Shown here: piece by piece, positions 32,686 to 41,736 of the stretch
How the letters are laid out: every line of letters begins with the position of its first letter
Numbering within the stretch: the first letter of the stretch is position 1
Assembly (NCBI GenBank): GCA_023404715.1
Contig: JAEYAR010000101.1
Coordinates: 1 to 64,000, forward strand
DNA length: 64,000 bases
Reading direction: 5' to 3'
From: Bacillota bacterium
GTDB lineage: Bacteria > Bacillota > Clostridia > Christensenellales > Aristaeellaceae
Notes under the pieces: generated by a model
Database searches by the model: none
Told to the model about the DNA's origin: nothing
Seen by the model: the letters and a program-made list of their open reading frames with translations, nothing else
Made by a program: the position numbers and the translations under genes

Positions 32686-33591
32686 CTATCCCTTGATTGC
32701 GCCAATCATAACGCCTTTGACAAAATATTTTTGTAAAAAAGGGTACACTGCCATAATCGGTAAAATCGCCACGACGATGGTCGCGAGGCGAACGGATTGA
32801 ATCGTTGTATCCGACATGGAATAGTCCGCGCCGCCGCCCGCCACATACGATAGGTCGACCGACTGCACGATCTCGCGAAGCACCAGCTGCAGGGGAAAAT
32901 TACGCGAACGATTGATATACATCACCGCATCAAACCATGCGTTCCAATACCCCACGGCGTAAAAGAGGGTCAGCGTCGCAAAAATCGGCATAGACAGCGG
33001 TAGCACGATTCGCAAAAGCGTGGTCAAATCATTTGCGCCGTCGATGGTTGCAGACTCTTCAAGCCCATCAGGAATCGACTTGAAGAAGTTGATGAGCAGC
33101 AGCATATTGTACACCGAGATCGCCTTGGGCAAGATAAGCGCCCACAGCGTATCGATCATCCGTAGATCGCGGATGACCAAATAGGTCGGAACGAGCCCGC
33201 CGCTAAAGAGCATCGTAAAGTAAAACAGTGTCGTCATTAGGCGCCTGCCGTAAAGGCGGTTTTTGGAGAGGGGATACGCCGTCAGCGTCGTGAGTAGAAG
33301 CGAAAGCAATGTGCCCACAACCGTTATAAACAGCGTGTTGCCATACGCGCGCAGGATGCTCGATGTTGAGAACACCATGCTGTAGGCGCTAAAATCCAAT
33401 CCTTTGGGGTAAAGAAAATAGATATCCTGGGCTGCCACGTTGTCGCCCGAGATGGAACCGACGATTACGTAATAAAAAGGATAGAGTGTGATGAGTACGA
33501 GCAGCGTCATGATGACGGCATTTGTGCAGGTAAAGAGTGCGTCTCCTTGCCGTCTCTTGCCGTCAGGTTTCATCAAATCGGCTTTGATCAT
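32686..33591 (-). CDS. Carbohydrate ABC transporter permease, LplC type (importer B)
   Basis: This 301-residue CUT1 permease has about six helices. The EAA loop reads LEESATIDGANDLTTLLRIVLP, and the end is QKYFVKGVMIGAIKG. The start is the ATG at 33591, whose ATGA overlaps the stop of the LplB-type gene, so the two channel halves are translationally coupled. A start at 33609 would lie further inside the upstream gene. It is followed by the binding-protein gene, unlike importers A and D where the binding protein comes first. The substrate is an unidentified oligosaccharide. Confidence 0.92.
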   Translation of the reverse strand: MIKADLMKPDGKRRQGDALFTCTNAVIMTLLVLITLYPFYYVIVGSISGDNVAAQDIYFLYPKGLDFSAYSMVFSTSSILRAYGNTLFITVVGTLLSLLLTTLTAYPLSKNRLYGRRLMTTLFYFTMLFSGGLVPTYLVIRDLRMIDTLWALILPKAISVYNMLLLINFFKSIPDGLEESATIDGANDLTTLLRIVLPLSMPIFATLTLFYAVGYWNAWFDAVMYINRSRNFPLQLVLREIVQSVDLSYVAGGGADYSMSDTTIQSVRLATIVVAILPIMAVYPFLQKYFVKGVMIGAIKG

Positions 33592-34493
33592 AGCATGTTC
33601 TCCTCCCATCTTTTGGCGATTCCGTTAACACTCAGCACCATCGCCAGCCCGCAGACGGATTTAAACAGGTTGACCGCAGTGGAGAAGCTATATTTTGCCT
33701 GCTGCAGGCCGACCTTGTAGACGTAAGTATCGATGATCTCGCATTTATCGTTGACCAACGCGTTACTCATGATCAAAATTTGTTCAAAGCCGGCATCCAG
33801 AATCTTACCCACCCGCAGGATCAGCATGATGATGATCGTCGAACGAATGGCGGGCAGCGTAATGTGCCACATCATGCGCGCCCGTGAGGCGCCGTCAATC
33901 GAAGCCGCCTCATATAGGTTCATGTCCACTCCGCTGAGCGCAGCTAAATAGATGATAGCGCTCCACCCCAGTTCCTTCCATGTATCGGAGAGGATCAACA
34001 CCCACCGAAAAGCATCCGGATCAAGCAGCACATTCACCTCGTAGCCTGTGACCGCTGTAATCAACGTAGAGAACAGACCTGTCTTGGGCGCGAGCATCAT
34101 CAGCACGATGTTTCCTACCACAACCCAAGATATAAAGTGCGGCAGGTATACCACGGTCTGCACCAGACGCTTGGCCGTTTTGTTCTGCATTTCATTGAGC
34201 AGGATTGTAAAGAGAATCGGCGAAGGAAACCCTACAAATAGCTTCCCAAAGCTGATAATGAACGTGTTTGTCAAAATGCGCAGACTGTCCGGCGAAGTGA
34301 AGAATTGTCTAAAATACTTGAGTCCAGCCCACGGCGCCTCCCAGATCTCACGTCCCAACTTATAGTCCTTGAAAGCGATGCTGATGCCGTACATCGGCCA
34401 ATACTTAAACAGCAGAAAAAAGAGTATTCCTGGGATGAGCATCAGGTAGAGCAGGCGGTCGCGGTGGATCGTCCGCAGCTTCCTATCCATCAT
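33588..34493 (-). CDS. Carbohydrate ABC transporter permease, LplB type (importer B)
   Basis: This 301-residue permease has the LplB opening LYLMLIPGILFFLLFKYWPMYG and AFKDYKLGREIWEAPWAG. Its EAA loop is EAASIDGASRARMMWHITLP. AGGAGG lies 9 bases before the ATG. It is the first gene of the importer B operon (permease, permease, binding protein, regulator, glycosidase-like protein, Ldh-type enzyme). A TATAAT at 34536-34541 with no good -35 precedes it, so the promoter probably needs an activator. No ATPase is encoded in the operon. Confidence 0.92.
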   Translation of the reverse strand: MMDRKLRTIHRDRLLYLMLIPGILFFLLFKYWPMYGISIAFKDYKLGREIWEAPWAGLKYFRQFFTSPDSLRILTNTFIISFGKLFVGFPSPILFTILLNEMQNKTAKRLVQTVVYLPHFISWVVVGNIVLMMLAPKTGLFSTLITAVTGYEVNVLLDPDAFRWVLILSDTWKELGWSAIIYLAALSGVDMNLYEAASIDGASRARMMWHITLPAIRSTIIIMLILRVGKILDAGFEQILIMSNALVNDKCEIIDTYVYKVGLQQAKYSFSTAVNLFKSVCGLAMVLSVNGIAKRWEENML

Positions 34494-34535
34494 TTAGGGT
34501 CCCTCCTTGTTTTGCGCTTTTCTATCCGCATGCCC

Positions 34536-34635
34536 ATTATATCGTCCAACAGCTTTATTTTTCTACGTTTGCATTGTGCCATTCAACCATCTATTCTTGT
34601 CATCAGCGTGTGCATTCGATGCCCTCATGTGCATT
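34536..34635 (-). promoter_or_regulatory. Importer B promoter region with repeated TGTGCATT sites
   Basis: TATAAT on the minus strand (34536-34541) lacks a recognisable -35. Further upstream the octamer TGTGCATT occurs twice with a period of 19 bases (34609-34616 and 34628-34635), and a related GTGCCATT lies at 34576-34583. These could be half-sites for an AraC-type activator. Confidence 0.4.
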
Positions 34636-34696
34636 TTGTACGTTTTGACCCGTTTTTTATCGCCTTATTCTCCTTTGCGAGCATGCTCTGCGCCGC

Positions 34697-34729
34697 AACA
34701 AAAAACGGATAAGCGCGTCGCTTATCCGT
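34697..34729 (-). terminator. Terminator after the TIM-barrel gene, matching the MATE leader terminator
   Basis: ACGGATAAGCG and CGCTTATCCGT form a perfect 11-bp stem, followed on the minus strand by TTTTTTGTTG. The stem core, the tail TTTTTTGTTGCG and the upstream decamer CTTTGCATTC are repeated before the MATE gene at 44804-44871. Confidence 0.85.
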
Positions 34730-34761
34730 AGAATGCAAAGATGAATTTTCGCTTCGGGGTC

Positions 34762-35577
34762 TTACTGCGCTTCCACCGCCCGCAGGAGCCTGTGCATATA
34801 GTCCGCATAATGCGCAAAAGCCAGCTCCGGCTCCGGCAATTCAGGGTGCCATCTCTTCTCCCATTCAAACGAGAGATAACCCGTATATCCGTCGGCATGT
34901 AGCCGCCTTATGATGCGCTCGATGGGGATATCGCCCTCGCCGACCTTGCACAGGCTTGCCGGCGTCAACTCCCGGTGGTAATCCTTTACGTGCACATGTC
35001 TTATGCGCGGAGCGATCAAATCGTATAAGCGCTCAAATTCAGCGCCATAGGCGCGGTCGCTGTGCTGGATATCCCACAGAACGCCAAAATGCGCGTCCTC
35101 CAGCGTCCGAAGAAGCGGATCGAGCATCTGAATCGTGTTGAACTCGCCGTGCACCTCCAGCAGGACGCCCACACCATCCGCCATAGCGATTACCTTGCCG
35201 AGGCCTGCGATGTTGCGCGCAAGACACGGCCCGTCTCCCTCGTCCCCCAGCCGGTCGGCGAACACGCGCATGAAGGGAATGCGCATGCGCCGGCACAGCG
35301 CAATGCTTTCCTGCGCTTCTTTGAGCATCTCCGCTTCTTTCGCAGGATCTTGAAAAGAGACGGAGGTTCCCAAGCAGCAAATTGTAAGGCCTGCCTTTTG
35401 CAACTGTGCGCGCGTCCTTGGCGCAGTTGCATTTGAAAACATCGTCAGCTCCCCCGGACGCATTGCCGTGCCGACGCCGCGCACTTCGACCGCGTCAAAC
35501 GCGTGCGCCTTGGCGTAGAACATGATCTGTTCCCAGCTCCATTCCGGGCATCCCAGCGTTGAAAACGATAACCGCAT
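34762..35577 (-). CDS. Sugar phosphate isomerase/epimerase-like TIM-barrel protein
   Basis: This 271-residue protein starts MRLSFSTLGCPEWSWEQ, a typical opening for this family. The longer frame to 35739 has no ribosome site and would run through the promoter of the divergent gene. Barrel motifs are FDAVEVRG, LLEVHGEFN, GVLWDIQHS, HVHVKDYH and GYLSFEWEKRW; the Glu, Asp, His and Glu of these form the metal site of the xylose-isomerase-like (AP endonuclease 2) fold. Relatives include IolE/IolI-type enzymes, ketose epimerases and the newer glycoside-processing lyases. It diverges from the PocR-AraC gene and so belongs with importer C. Its own transcript ends at the hairpin at 34697. Confidence 0.82.
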   Translation of the reverse strand: MRLSFSTLGCPEWSWEQIMFYAKAHAFDAVEVRGVGTAMRPGELTMFSNATAPRTRAQLQKAGLTICCLGTSVSFQDPAKEAEMLKEAQESIALCRRMRIPFMRVFADRLGDEGDGPCLARNIAGLGKVIAMADGVGVLLEVHGEFNTIQMLDPLLRTLEDAHFGVLWDIQHSDRAYGAEFERLYDLIAPRIRHVHVKDYHRELTPASLCKVGEGDIPIERIIRRLHADGYTGYLSFEWEKRWHPELPEPELAFAHYADYMHRLLRAVEAQ

Positions 35578-35732
35578 ACTTCCCCTTCTTTCCGCAGCCG
35601 CTCCGCACGCTCCCGCAAGCGCTTGCTCTCGATCGTCATATAGATTCATTACGCTGTTCGCCACAAAAATCCCTTTAAAAAGCAGCCCTTTTCTCTCCGG
35701 CCCCTTTAAATGCCAGACGGTACCTGCGCCGC

Positions 35733-35761
35733 TTGCCAAGGCGCTTACCGCAAGGTATAAT
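35733..35761 (+). promoter_or_regulatory. Strong promoter of the PocR-AraC regulator gene
   Basis: TTGCCA (35733-35738), a 17-base spacer and a perfect TATAAT (35756-35761) lie about 63 bases before the ATG. Confidence 0.75.
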
Positions 35762-35824
35762 AATCATCATAATGAAACACCCCTTTTACAACGCACATCG
35801 AAGCCTGTGCAAGGAGCTCTGTTT

Positions 35825-36748
35825 ATGGATCTCAAGACATTAATTCGCGCCATTGAGGATACGTTCCATCTACAGGTCTGTGTACACGACGTATCCGGCA
35901 TTACCTATACGGATCATATGCTAGAGATCGACTACAGTAAAAAATCGCACTCGTGTGCATACTGCGAGCAAGTTAAGCAGGTCACCGGCAAAAGCACCTG
36001 TATGTTGCAAAAGCGAATCGTCATGCGTTATCTGCGCGCCCTGCGCGGGAAAGGACTATACGGAATCTGCCACATGGGGGTATGCGAGTATATTCTCCCC
36101 GTTGTAAAGGAGAGCCATCTGCTGGCGGTGGTATTCGTCAGCGGCGCGGTGGCCGAAGACCGCGCACGCGCAAGGGCGATGCTGCAGCGCCGCCTACTGC
36201 AAGACGCGCCGGGGCAAAGCGATTTCGTCCGCGTTTTTGATGATTTTTGCCTGCGACAAGAGACTACGCGCGAAACACTCTCCTTTTTTGCACGCTTAAT
36301 CGCCGATATGCTGTTAGATCACAGCCAGGCGGTAAACGTTCGCCCAGCCGGCGATCGATCCGACCACTTCTGGCAGGCCATCACGCCCGCGGGATCGTTC
36401 CGTATCTCCTGGATTTTGCAGGACATCGTGCCCTATATTCACGAAAACTATCGCAATCAGCTGTCTCTGCGCCATTTTTCAGACCTGTATTTCATCAATT
36501 CGCAATACCTTTGCCGCCTCTTTTCACGCCAGATGGGAATCGGCTTGATCGCTTACGTCAACCGCCTGCGCATTCAGATCGCAGCGAGGGAGATCGCCAA
36601 CACAGATCGCCCTATTGCAGAGATCAGCACCGGCGTCGGCATTCAAGATGCGAATTATTTTTATCGTCTGTTTAAAAAAAAGATGGGCCTTACGCCCATG
36701 GAGTATAGACGGCATACACAAATCGATCGAGCTGATCGTTGGACTTAA
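35825..36748 (+). CDS. AraC-family regulator with N-terminal PocR sensory domain
   Basis: This 307-residue protein starts at the ATG with AAGGAG 8 bases upstream. Residues 1-160 are a PocR-type ligand-binding domain, recognisable by MDLKTLIRAIEDTF, VCVHDVSGITYTD and the cysteine-rich SHSCAYCEQVKQVTGKSTC followed by GICHMGVCEYILPV. The C-terminal 100 residues are an AraC helix-turn-helix pair (LSLRHFSDLYFINSQYLCRLFSRQMG and EISTGVGIQDANYFYRLFKKKMG). PocR controls propanediol and cobalamin genes in Salmonella, but PocR-AraC fusions in Clostridia are often beside sugar importers. It faces importer C and the FAD oxidoreductase and probably activates them. There is no membrane segment, so the signal is cytoplasmic. 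Confidence 0.88.
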   Translation: MDLKTLIRAIEDTFHLQVCVHDVSGITYTDHMLEIDYSKKSHSCAYCEQVKQVTGKSTCMLQKRIVMRYLRALRGKGLYGICHMGVCEYILPVVKESHLLAVVFVSGAVAEDRARARAMLQRRLLQDAPGQSDFVRVFDDFCLRQETTRETLSFFARLIADMLLDHSQAVNVRPAGDRSDHFWQAITPAGSFRISWILQDIVPYIHENYRNQLSLRHFSDLYFINSQYLCRLFSRQMGIGLIAYVNRLRIQIAAREIANTDRPIAEISTGVGIQDANYFYRLFKKKMGLTPMEYRRHTQIDRADRWT

Positions 36749-36929
36749 GGCTGGGATGCAACCTCGCCTTTTTCTTTTTCCGACGAAGCGAGGCATGCCG
36801 CCCTTCCCTGGCTGCGCCCCCATTTATTGATGGACAATTTTGTGCTGTTCCCTTGTCAAAAACGCCCATCTTCACAGGCGCATAATGATGTTAAAATAAC
36901 GATATACAATCGTTTAGGAGTTAAATCGG

Positions 36930-38213
36930 ATGGACGAAAGATGGGATGTCGCCGTCGTAGGCGGCGGACTGAGCGGCGCGTTGGCCTCCCTTGCAGCCGC
37001 CCGGGAGGGCAGGAAAACGCTGCTCATCGAAAAATATGGTTTCCTCGGCGGCGCGGCCGTCGCCGCGTTAGTCAATCCGTTTATGCACTACCGCACCGCC
37101 AACCGGCGTATCAACAACGCCGGCCTGTTTCAAACCCTGCTTGACCGTCTGGATTCAATGGGCGCACTGCACGCTAACCGCACGACGTTTAACGAGCAGC
37201 TTCTATGCATTGCGCTGGACGATCTGCTTCGCGAGGCGGGCGTGCAAGTGCTTCTTCACGCGCAGCTGCGCGCCGTCCACTGCGCGCAAGAGGGGGACGG
37301 CACGCGCATTTCCGAACTGCTTTTACAGGGCTTGTCCGGTCAGGAGCACAAAATTGTTTCTAGCATTTTCATCGACGCAACAGGCGACGGCGATTTGATC
37401 GCGCTGTCCGGCGCCCCATTTCAGATCGGTCGCGATACGGATCATGCCTGCCAGCCCATGACGCTCTGCCTGCGCATCGGCGGTATCGATATGCAAGCGC
37501 TGGAAGAATCCGCGCGATCATCGGGCTTTTCCAGTTATCAAGCTTTCATGAACGACGTCTTTTGTCGGGCCAAGGCGGACGGCGAACTCGCCATTCCCCG
37601 TGAAGACATCCTCTCCTTCCCTACGATGCTGCCGGGCGTCATGCATTTTAACACCACCCGCGTGCTGGGGAAAAACTCCTTGAGCAGCGAAAGCTTCACC
37701 GAGGCGGAGCAGGAGGGGCGCCGGCAGGCTTACGCTTTCTACCGTTTTTTGCGCGGACGTATACCGGGGTTTGAAGGCTGCGTCCTGCTCCAACTCGCGC
37801 CGCAGACCGGCGTTCGCGAGAGCCGCCGTTTTGTAGGGAAATACGTGTTACGCGGGGAAGACGTGATCGCCTGCCGCAAATTCAAAAGCGGCATTGCGCG
37901 CGCCTGTTACGGGGTAGATATACACAACCCCAATGGAGAGGGCACACAGCGCCAGCGTATGACAGGCGATGCGTACCACACGATTCCTATGGAATGCCTT
38001 TATTCCGATGCGTATCAAAATCTCGTGGTCACGGGTCGTCCGATATCCAGCGATCATACGGCGCATTCGGCGATTCGGGTCATGCCAATCTGCGCCAGTC
38101 TGGGCGAAGCCGCGGGCATACTCGCCGCTCAGGGAGCGCCCGCAAGCGACGTACGGCGCGTCGCATATGCCGATGTACAGCGCGTGCTCGCTCAGCACGG
38201 CGGCGTTTACTGA
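36930..38213 (+). CDS. FAD-dependent oxidoreductase (FAD_oxidored family), importer C operon
   Basis: This 427-residue paralogue of the protein at 13444 has an N-terminal FAD motif VAVVGGGLSGALASLAAA, then IEKYGFLGGAA, IDATGDGDLIAL, GVRESRRFVGKYVLRGEDV and the C-terminal VVTGRPISSDHTAHSAIR. Each of these blocks can be laid beside the matching block of 13444. AGGAG precedes the ATG. It is the first gene of the importer C operon, 34 bases before the permeases. Conservation of this enzyme beside two different importers suggests that it acts on a feature common to both imported sugars. The reaction is unknown; oxidation of a sugar hydroxyl or use of a quinone/ferredoxin partner are guesses. Confidence 0.8.
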   Translation: MDERWDVAVVGGGLSGALASLAAAREGRKTLLIEKYGFLGGAAVAALVNPFMHYRTANRRINNAGLFQTLLDRLDSMGALHANRTTFNEQLLCIALDDLLREAGVQVLLHAQLRAVHCAQEGDGTRISELLLQGLSGQEHKIVSSIFIDATGDGDLIALSGAPFQIGRDTDHACQPMTLCLRIGGIDMQALEESARSSGFSSYQAFMNDVFCRAKADGELAIPREDILSFPTMLPGVMHFNTTRVLGKNSLSSESFTEAEQEGRRQAYAFYRFLRGRIPGFEGCVLLQLAPQTGVRESRRFVGKYVLRGEDVIACRKFKSGIARACYGVDIHNPNGEGTQRQRMTGDAYHTIPMECLYSDAYQNLVVTGRPISSDHTAHSAIRVMPICASLGEAAGILAAQGAPASDVRRVAYADVQRVLAQHGGVY

Positions 38214-38247
38214 GGCACGGCATCAAACTGAACGAGGAGGTATCGTC

Positions 38248-39141
38248 ATGGTCAAGTTCCCCGCCTCTAGGCGCCGCATTCGGCGCACGACGGACGACTA
38301 CGTCATCGGCGCCCTTTCCTACACGGTAGTGGGGCTGTTCGCGGTCTGCTGCTTCATACCGTTTTTGCTCGTCATCGTCTATTCGTTCACCCCTTATGAC
38401 CTATACTTGAAAAACCATTTCGATCTCTTCCCAGAGCGCCTTACGCTGGACGCCTATCGCATGGTCCTTCAATACCAGTATATTTGGACAGGCTATGCAA
38501 ACACGCTCTTCATCACCGTGGCCGGCACGCTGCTTTCGATGTGCCTGCTCACCGTCACCGCTTACCCGCTCAGCAAGCGCGATCTCAAGGGCCGCAATTG
38601 CATGATGACGCTATGGATCATCACGATGTTCTTCTCCGGCGGCATGATTCCCAATTACTTTCTCATCCGCTCGATGGGGCTGCTCAACTCGCTCTGGTCC
38701 CTGATCCTTCCCGGCATGCTCGGTTGCTACAACCTGATTTTAATGAAAAACTACATCCGCGGCCTGCCGGAATCCCTGGAGGAAGCCGCGCGTATCGATG
38801 GGGCGAACGATCTGCTGGTGCTTCTGCGCATCGTGCTGCCGCTATGCGCCCCCATCCTGGCTACGCTGGCCCTCTTTACGGCCGTAGGCTATTGGAATAG
38901 TTATTTTTCCGCCATCATCTACATCACCAAGCGCCCCAAATGGCCTCTGCAATTGGTGTTGCGCGAGCTGCTCTTCGAATCGGGCGTCAATGAGATGGCC
39001 TCTTTGGATGAGCGCGTCTCTACGCCGTTCCTGCTCAAGATGGCCTCCATCGTGGTCGCATCGGTGCCCATCATGTGCGTGTATCCGTTTTTACAAAAGT
39101 ACTTTATGACCGGCCTCGTGCTGGGCGGCGTCAAAGAATAA
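38248..39141 (+). CDS. Carbohydrate ABC transporter permease, LplC type (importer C)
   Basis: This 297-residue CUT1 permease starts MVKFPASRRRIRR, with GAGGAGG 7 bases upstream. The EAA loop is LEEAARIDGANDLLVLLRIVLP, and the C-terminus QKYFMTGLVLGGVKE is a divergent form of the LplC ending. It comes before its LplB-type partner, the reverse of the order in importers A, B and E. Helices and loop positions otherwise match the family. Confidence 0.92.
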   Translation: MVKFPASRRRIRRTTDDYVIGALSYTVVGLFAVCCFIPFLLVIVYSFTPYDLYLKNHFDLFPERLTLDAYRMVLQYQYIWTGYANTLFITVAGTLLSMCLLTVTAYPLSKRDLKGRNCMMTLWIITMFFSGGMIPNYFLIRSMGLLNSLWSLILPGMLGCYNLILMKNYIRGLPESLEEAARIDGANDLLVLLRIVLPLCAPILATLALFTAVGYWNSYFSAIIYITKRPKWPLQLVLRELLFESGVNEMASLDERVSTPFLLKMASIVVASVPIMCVYPFLQKYFMTGLVLGGVKE

Positions 39142-39156
39142 GGAGGAAGCGCGATC

Positions 39157-40092
39157 ATGCAAACGGTCAAAGCCCCCCGCAAAACGTCCTCGCTCGCGCG
39201 CTATGTGTACAAAAAGCGTTATATGTACCTCATGTGCCTGCCGGGCCTGATCTTTCTCTTCGTCTTCAAGTACGTGCCCATGTACGGCATTACCATGGCC
39301 TTTCAGGATTTCAGCTTTAAGAAGGGGATCTTCGGTAGCCCGTTTAACCAATTTGCGAACTTCAAGGAGCTCTTTGGCAGCCGCCTTTTTTACCAGGTTC
39401 TCTCCAACTCATTGTCCCTTTCCCTCATGCGCCTCGTGTTTTCCTTTCCTATTCCGATCATGCTGGCGCTGCTGCTAAACGAAATACGCTTGCGCTCCTT
39501 CAAGCGCGTCACACAGACGCTCATGTACCTGCCGCACTTCCTATCCTGGGTGGTACTGGGCGGCATCGCGACCAACCTGCTTTCGATGTCCGACGGCCTG
39601 ATCAACGAGGTCGTCGTGCGCCTGGGGGGAGAAAAAATCAATTTTCTGGGCTCGGCGGAGTGGTTTCGTACGGTCATCGTCGGTACAAACATCTGGAAGG
39701 AGGCCGGTTGGGGCACGATCATCTACCTGGCCTCGCTTTCCTCCATCAACCCGGAGTTCTACGAAGCCGCGCGCGTAGACGGAGCCAGCCGCTTTCAACA
39801 GCTGCGTTACATCACATTGCCGGGCATCTCCGGCACGATCGTCATCATGCTCATCCTGGCTGTAGGCGGTCTGATGGATAACGGCTTTGAACAAATCTTT
39901 CTGTTTAAAAACCCACTTAACCAGTCCGTAGCCGAAGTATTCGAGACTTATGTATACTCCATCGGCATCGCGGGCGGCCGCTTTTCCTATTCCACGGCGG
40001 TCGGCCTGTTTAAGAACGTAGTGGCGGCCGTGCTGGTCTTCTCCTCGAACCTCATCGCCCGGCGATTGGGGCAACCCTCCTTTTACGAATAA
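39157..40092 (+). CDS. Carbohydrate ABC transporter permease, LplB type (importer C)
   Basis: This 311-residue permease has YLMCLPGLIFLFVFKYVPMYG, AFQDFSFKKGIFGSPF and the EAA loop EAARVDGASRFQQLRYITLP. AAGGAGG lies 10 bases before the ATG, 15 bases after the LplC-type gene. It forms the second half of the importer C channel. A GC hairpin (40111-40129) separates it from the binding-protein gene. Confidence 0.92.
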   Translation: MQTVKAPRKTSSLARYVYKKRYMYLMCLPGLIFLFVFKYVPMYGITMAFQDFSFKKGIFGSPFNQFANFKELFGSRLFYQVLSNSLSLSLMRLVFSFPIPIMLALLLNEIRLRSFKRVTQTLMYLPHFLSWVVLGGIATNLLSMSDGLINEVVVRLGGEKINFLGSAEWFRTVIVGTNIWKEAGWGTIIYLASLSSINPEFYEAARVDGASRFQQLRYITLPGISGTIVIMLILAVGGLMDNGFEQIFLFKNPLNQSVAEVFETYVYSIGIAGGRFSYSTAVGLFKNVVAAVLVFSSNLIARRLGQPSFYE

Positions 40093-40110
40093 ACCCCCCT
40101 TAGACGTCCT

Positions 40111-40129
40111 CGCGGCCCCACGTGCCGCG
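40111..40129. repeat. GC hairpin before the importer C binding protein
   Basis: CGCGGC and GCCGCG flank CCCACGT. No T tract follows. Comparable hairpins flank the binding-protein genes of the other importers. Confidence 0.45.
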
Positions 40130-40157
40130 AAGAATAAAAGAAAGGCAGGAAACCCTC

Positions 40158-41666
40158 ATGAAAAAACTTCTGTCCCTCTCGCTCTGCCTGCTGCTGACGC
40201 TCGCTTGCACCGTCGGCCTGGCGGAGGCCCCTACACCCATCAGCGCGATCCTGCGCCTGCCCGCCACGTTCATCGTGGAGGACAATCCCGTCATCAAAGC
40301 CCGGGGCGAACGCACGGGCGTAACCTTCGAGATCGAAGCCCCGCCGGTCAGCAATTATTCGGACCGTCTCAACATCGTCATGGCCAGCGGCGAGCTGCCG
40401 GACCTCATTCATATCCAAAATCTGAACAGCTCCTTTCAACAGTGGGCGCGAGACGGTCTGCTGCTAGACCTGACCGATTACTTCACCCCTGAAATGATGC
40501 CGCATGCCACCAGCGTGCTCACTGCGGAGGAGCTGGCGAGCTGCTATGTGGACGGGCGTCTGTATGCGCTGCCTCGCGCCCAAGCCAAGCCTTACGACGC
40601 AATCATCTACCGCGGCGACTGGCTGGACAAGCTCGGGCTCGAAATCCCGCAGACCGCAGAGGAGTTTGCCAAGGTGATGGAGGCCTATACGACCCAAGAC
40701 CCGGACGGCAACGGCCAAAACGACACTTACGGCTTTAGCGTGCGCGGCGTAACGCTCGAGGATCGCAACTTTGCGCATGCTTTCGGCCTGAGGCCGAATT
40801 CCATACCCAACGCGGCTGGCGAATACGAGCTCATGCAGACCCAGGAGGGATATATGCGCCTGCTCGATTGGCTGCGCGGCATGTATGAGAACGGCTCGCT
40901 CAACCCCGAATGGTACCTTGCTCAGTCTTATGAAGATCAGGACATGTTTTATGCCGGCAAGATCGGCGCGGTCTATACCGACTGCACGATCAATCACGTG
41001 ATCACGTTTGCCAACAACGAAACCTTCAAGGCGGCAAACCCCGGCGCTTACCTCGTAGCGGGCCCGGCGTTGCGCCCGGAGGGGACCGAAACCGTGGACA
41101 TCTACTATCCGCCGCAGGTATGGGGCGCGCACGCGGCTAACGCGGACAGCGAGAACGTCGAAAAGATCATCGAGATTCTGGACGACGGCTATACAAACGA
41201 ATGCGTCACCCTGCTCTTTAAAGGCCTGGAAGGCGTTACCTATACATCTCTGGATCCCGAAACGCGCGTGATCACCGCCACCGAAGAGCAGGCGGCGCTG
41301 GGCAACAACGTATATGCCTCCTCTTACCTATGCATCAACTACCAACTGGAGGACAAGGGAATCGTCATCTCCGGCGGCACCGCCACCACGCCCGAAGATA
41401 CGGCCAAATGGCTTGAAGCCAGCGCCTACGTCGAGCGCATTGAGCGGCGCGTCGGTTACCTGCCCGAGAGTGCGCTTGACGGCATGGCGGATGAGACGAC
41501 CCGCCTGACGAACGACGGGGCGTTCTCCGAGCTGGCCGAGCGGCGCACCCAGTACATCTGCGGGCAGATCAGCCGGGAAGAGATGGCGACCTACCTCACC
41601 GAGGTCTACGCGCCGGCAAACGAAGGCATCATGCAAATCATCCGAGAGTCAAAAATCAATCAATAA
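40158..41666 (+). CDS. Extracellular solute-binding protein (importer C)
   Basis: This 502-residue protein starts MKKLLSLSLCLLLTLACTVGLAEAP. The signal peptide could be cut after GLAEA; the cysteine in TLAC is not in a standard lipobox. The mature part has LPDLIHIQNLN, WLDKLGLEIPQTAEEFAKVMEAY and DPDGNGQNDTYGFSV, the shared LplA-type calcium-loop motif. It follows the permeases and precedes the esterase and GH130 genes, so its ligand is probably a beta-mannoside or related oligosaccharide. A long GC hairpin follows the stop. Confidence 0.9.
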   Translation: MKKLLSLSLCLLLTLACTVGLAEAPTPISAILRLPATFIVEDNPVIKARGERTGVTFEIEAPPVSNYSDRLNIVMASGELPDLIHIQNLNSSFQQWARDGLLLDLTDYFTPEMMPHATSVLTAEELASCYVDGRLYALPRAQAKPYDAIIYRGDWLDKLGLEIPQTAEEFAKVMEAYTTQDPDGNGQNDTYGFSVRGVTLEDRNFAHAFGLRPNSIPNAAGEYELMQTQEGYMRLLDWLRGMYENGSLNPEWYLAQSYEDQDMFYAGKIGAVYTDCTINHVITFANNETFKAANPGAYLVAGPALRPEGTETVDIYYPPQVWGAHAANADSENVEKIIEILDDGYTNECVTLLFKGLEGVTYTSLDPETRVITATEEQAALGNNVYASSYLCINYQLEDKGIVISGGTATTPEDTAKWLEASAYVERIERRVGYLPESALDGMADETTRLTNDGAFSELAERRTQYICGQISREEMATYLTEVYAPANEGIMQIIRESKINQ

Positions 41667-41680
41667 AGAGCGCAAGGCCT

Positions 41681-41701
41681 CCGGCCGCCGCGGGCGGCCG
41701 G
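41681..41701. repeat. Long GC hairpin after the importer C binding protein
   Basis: CCGGCCGCC and GGCGGCCGG pair perfectly around GCG. No T-run follows directly, so it is more likely to protect the transcript end or reduce read-through than to terminate fully. Confidence 0.5.
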
Positions 41702-41736
41702 CGGCCCCGAATTTTAGCCCCGCAAAGGAGTTCTTC

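Noticed and set aside
36752..36800. Imperfect inverted repeat (CCTCGC...GCGAGG) after the PocR-AraC gene
   Set aside because: The loop is long, the outer stem is bulged and no T tract follows the right arm, so terminator function is unsupported.
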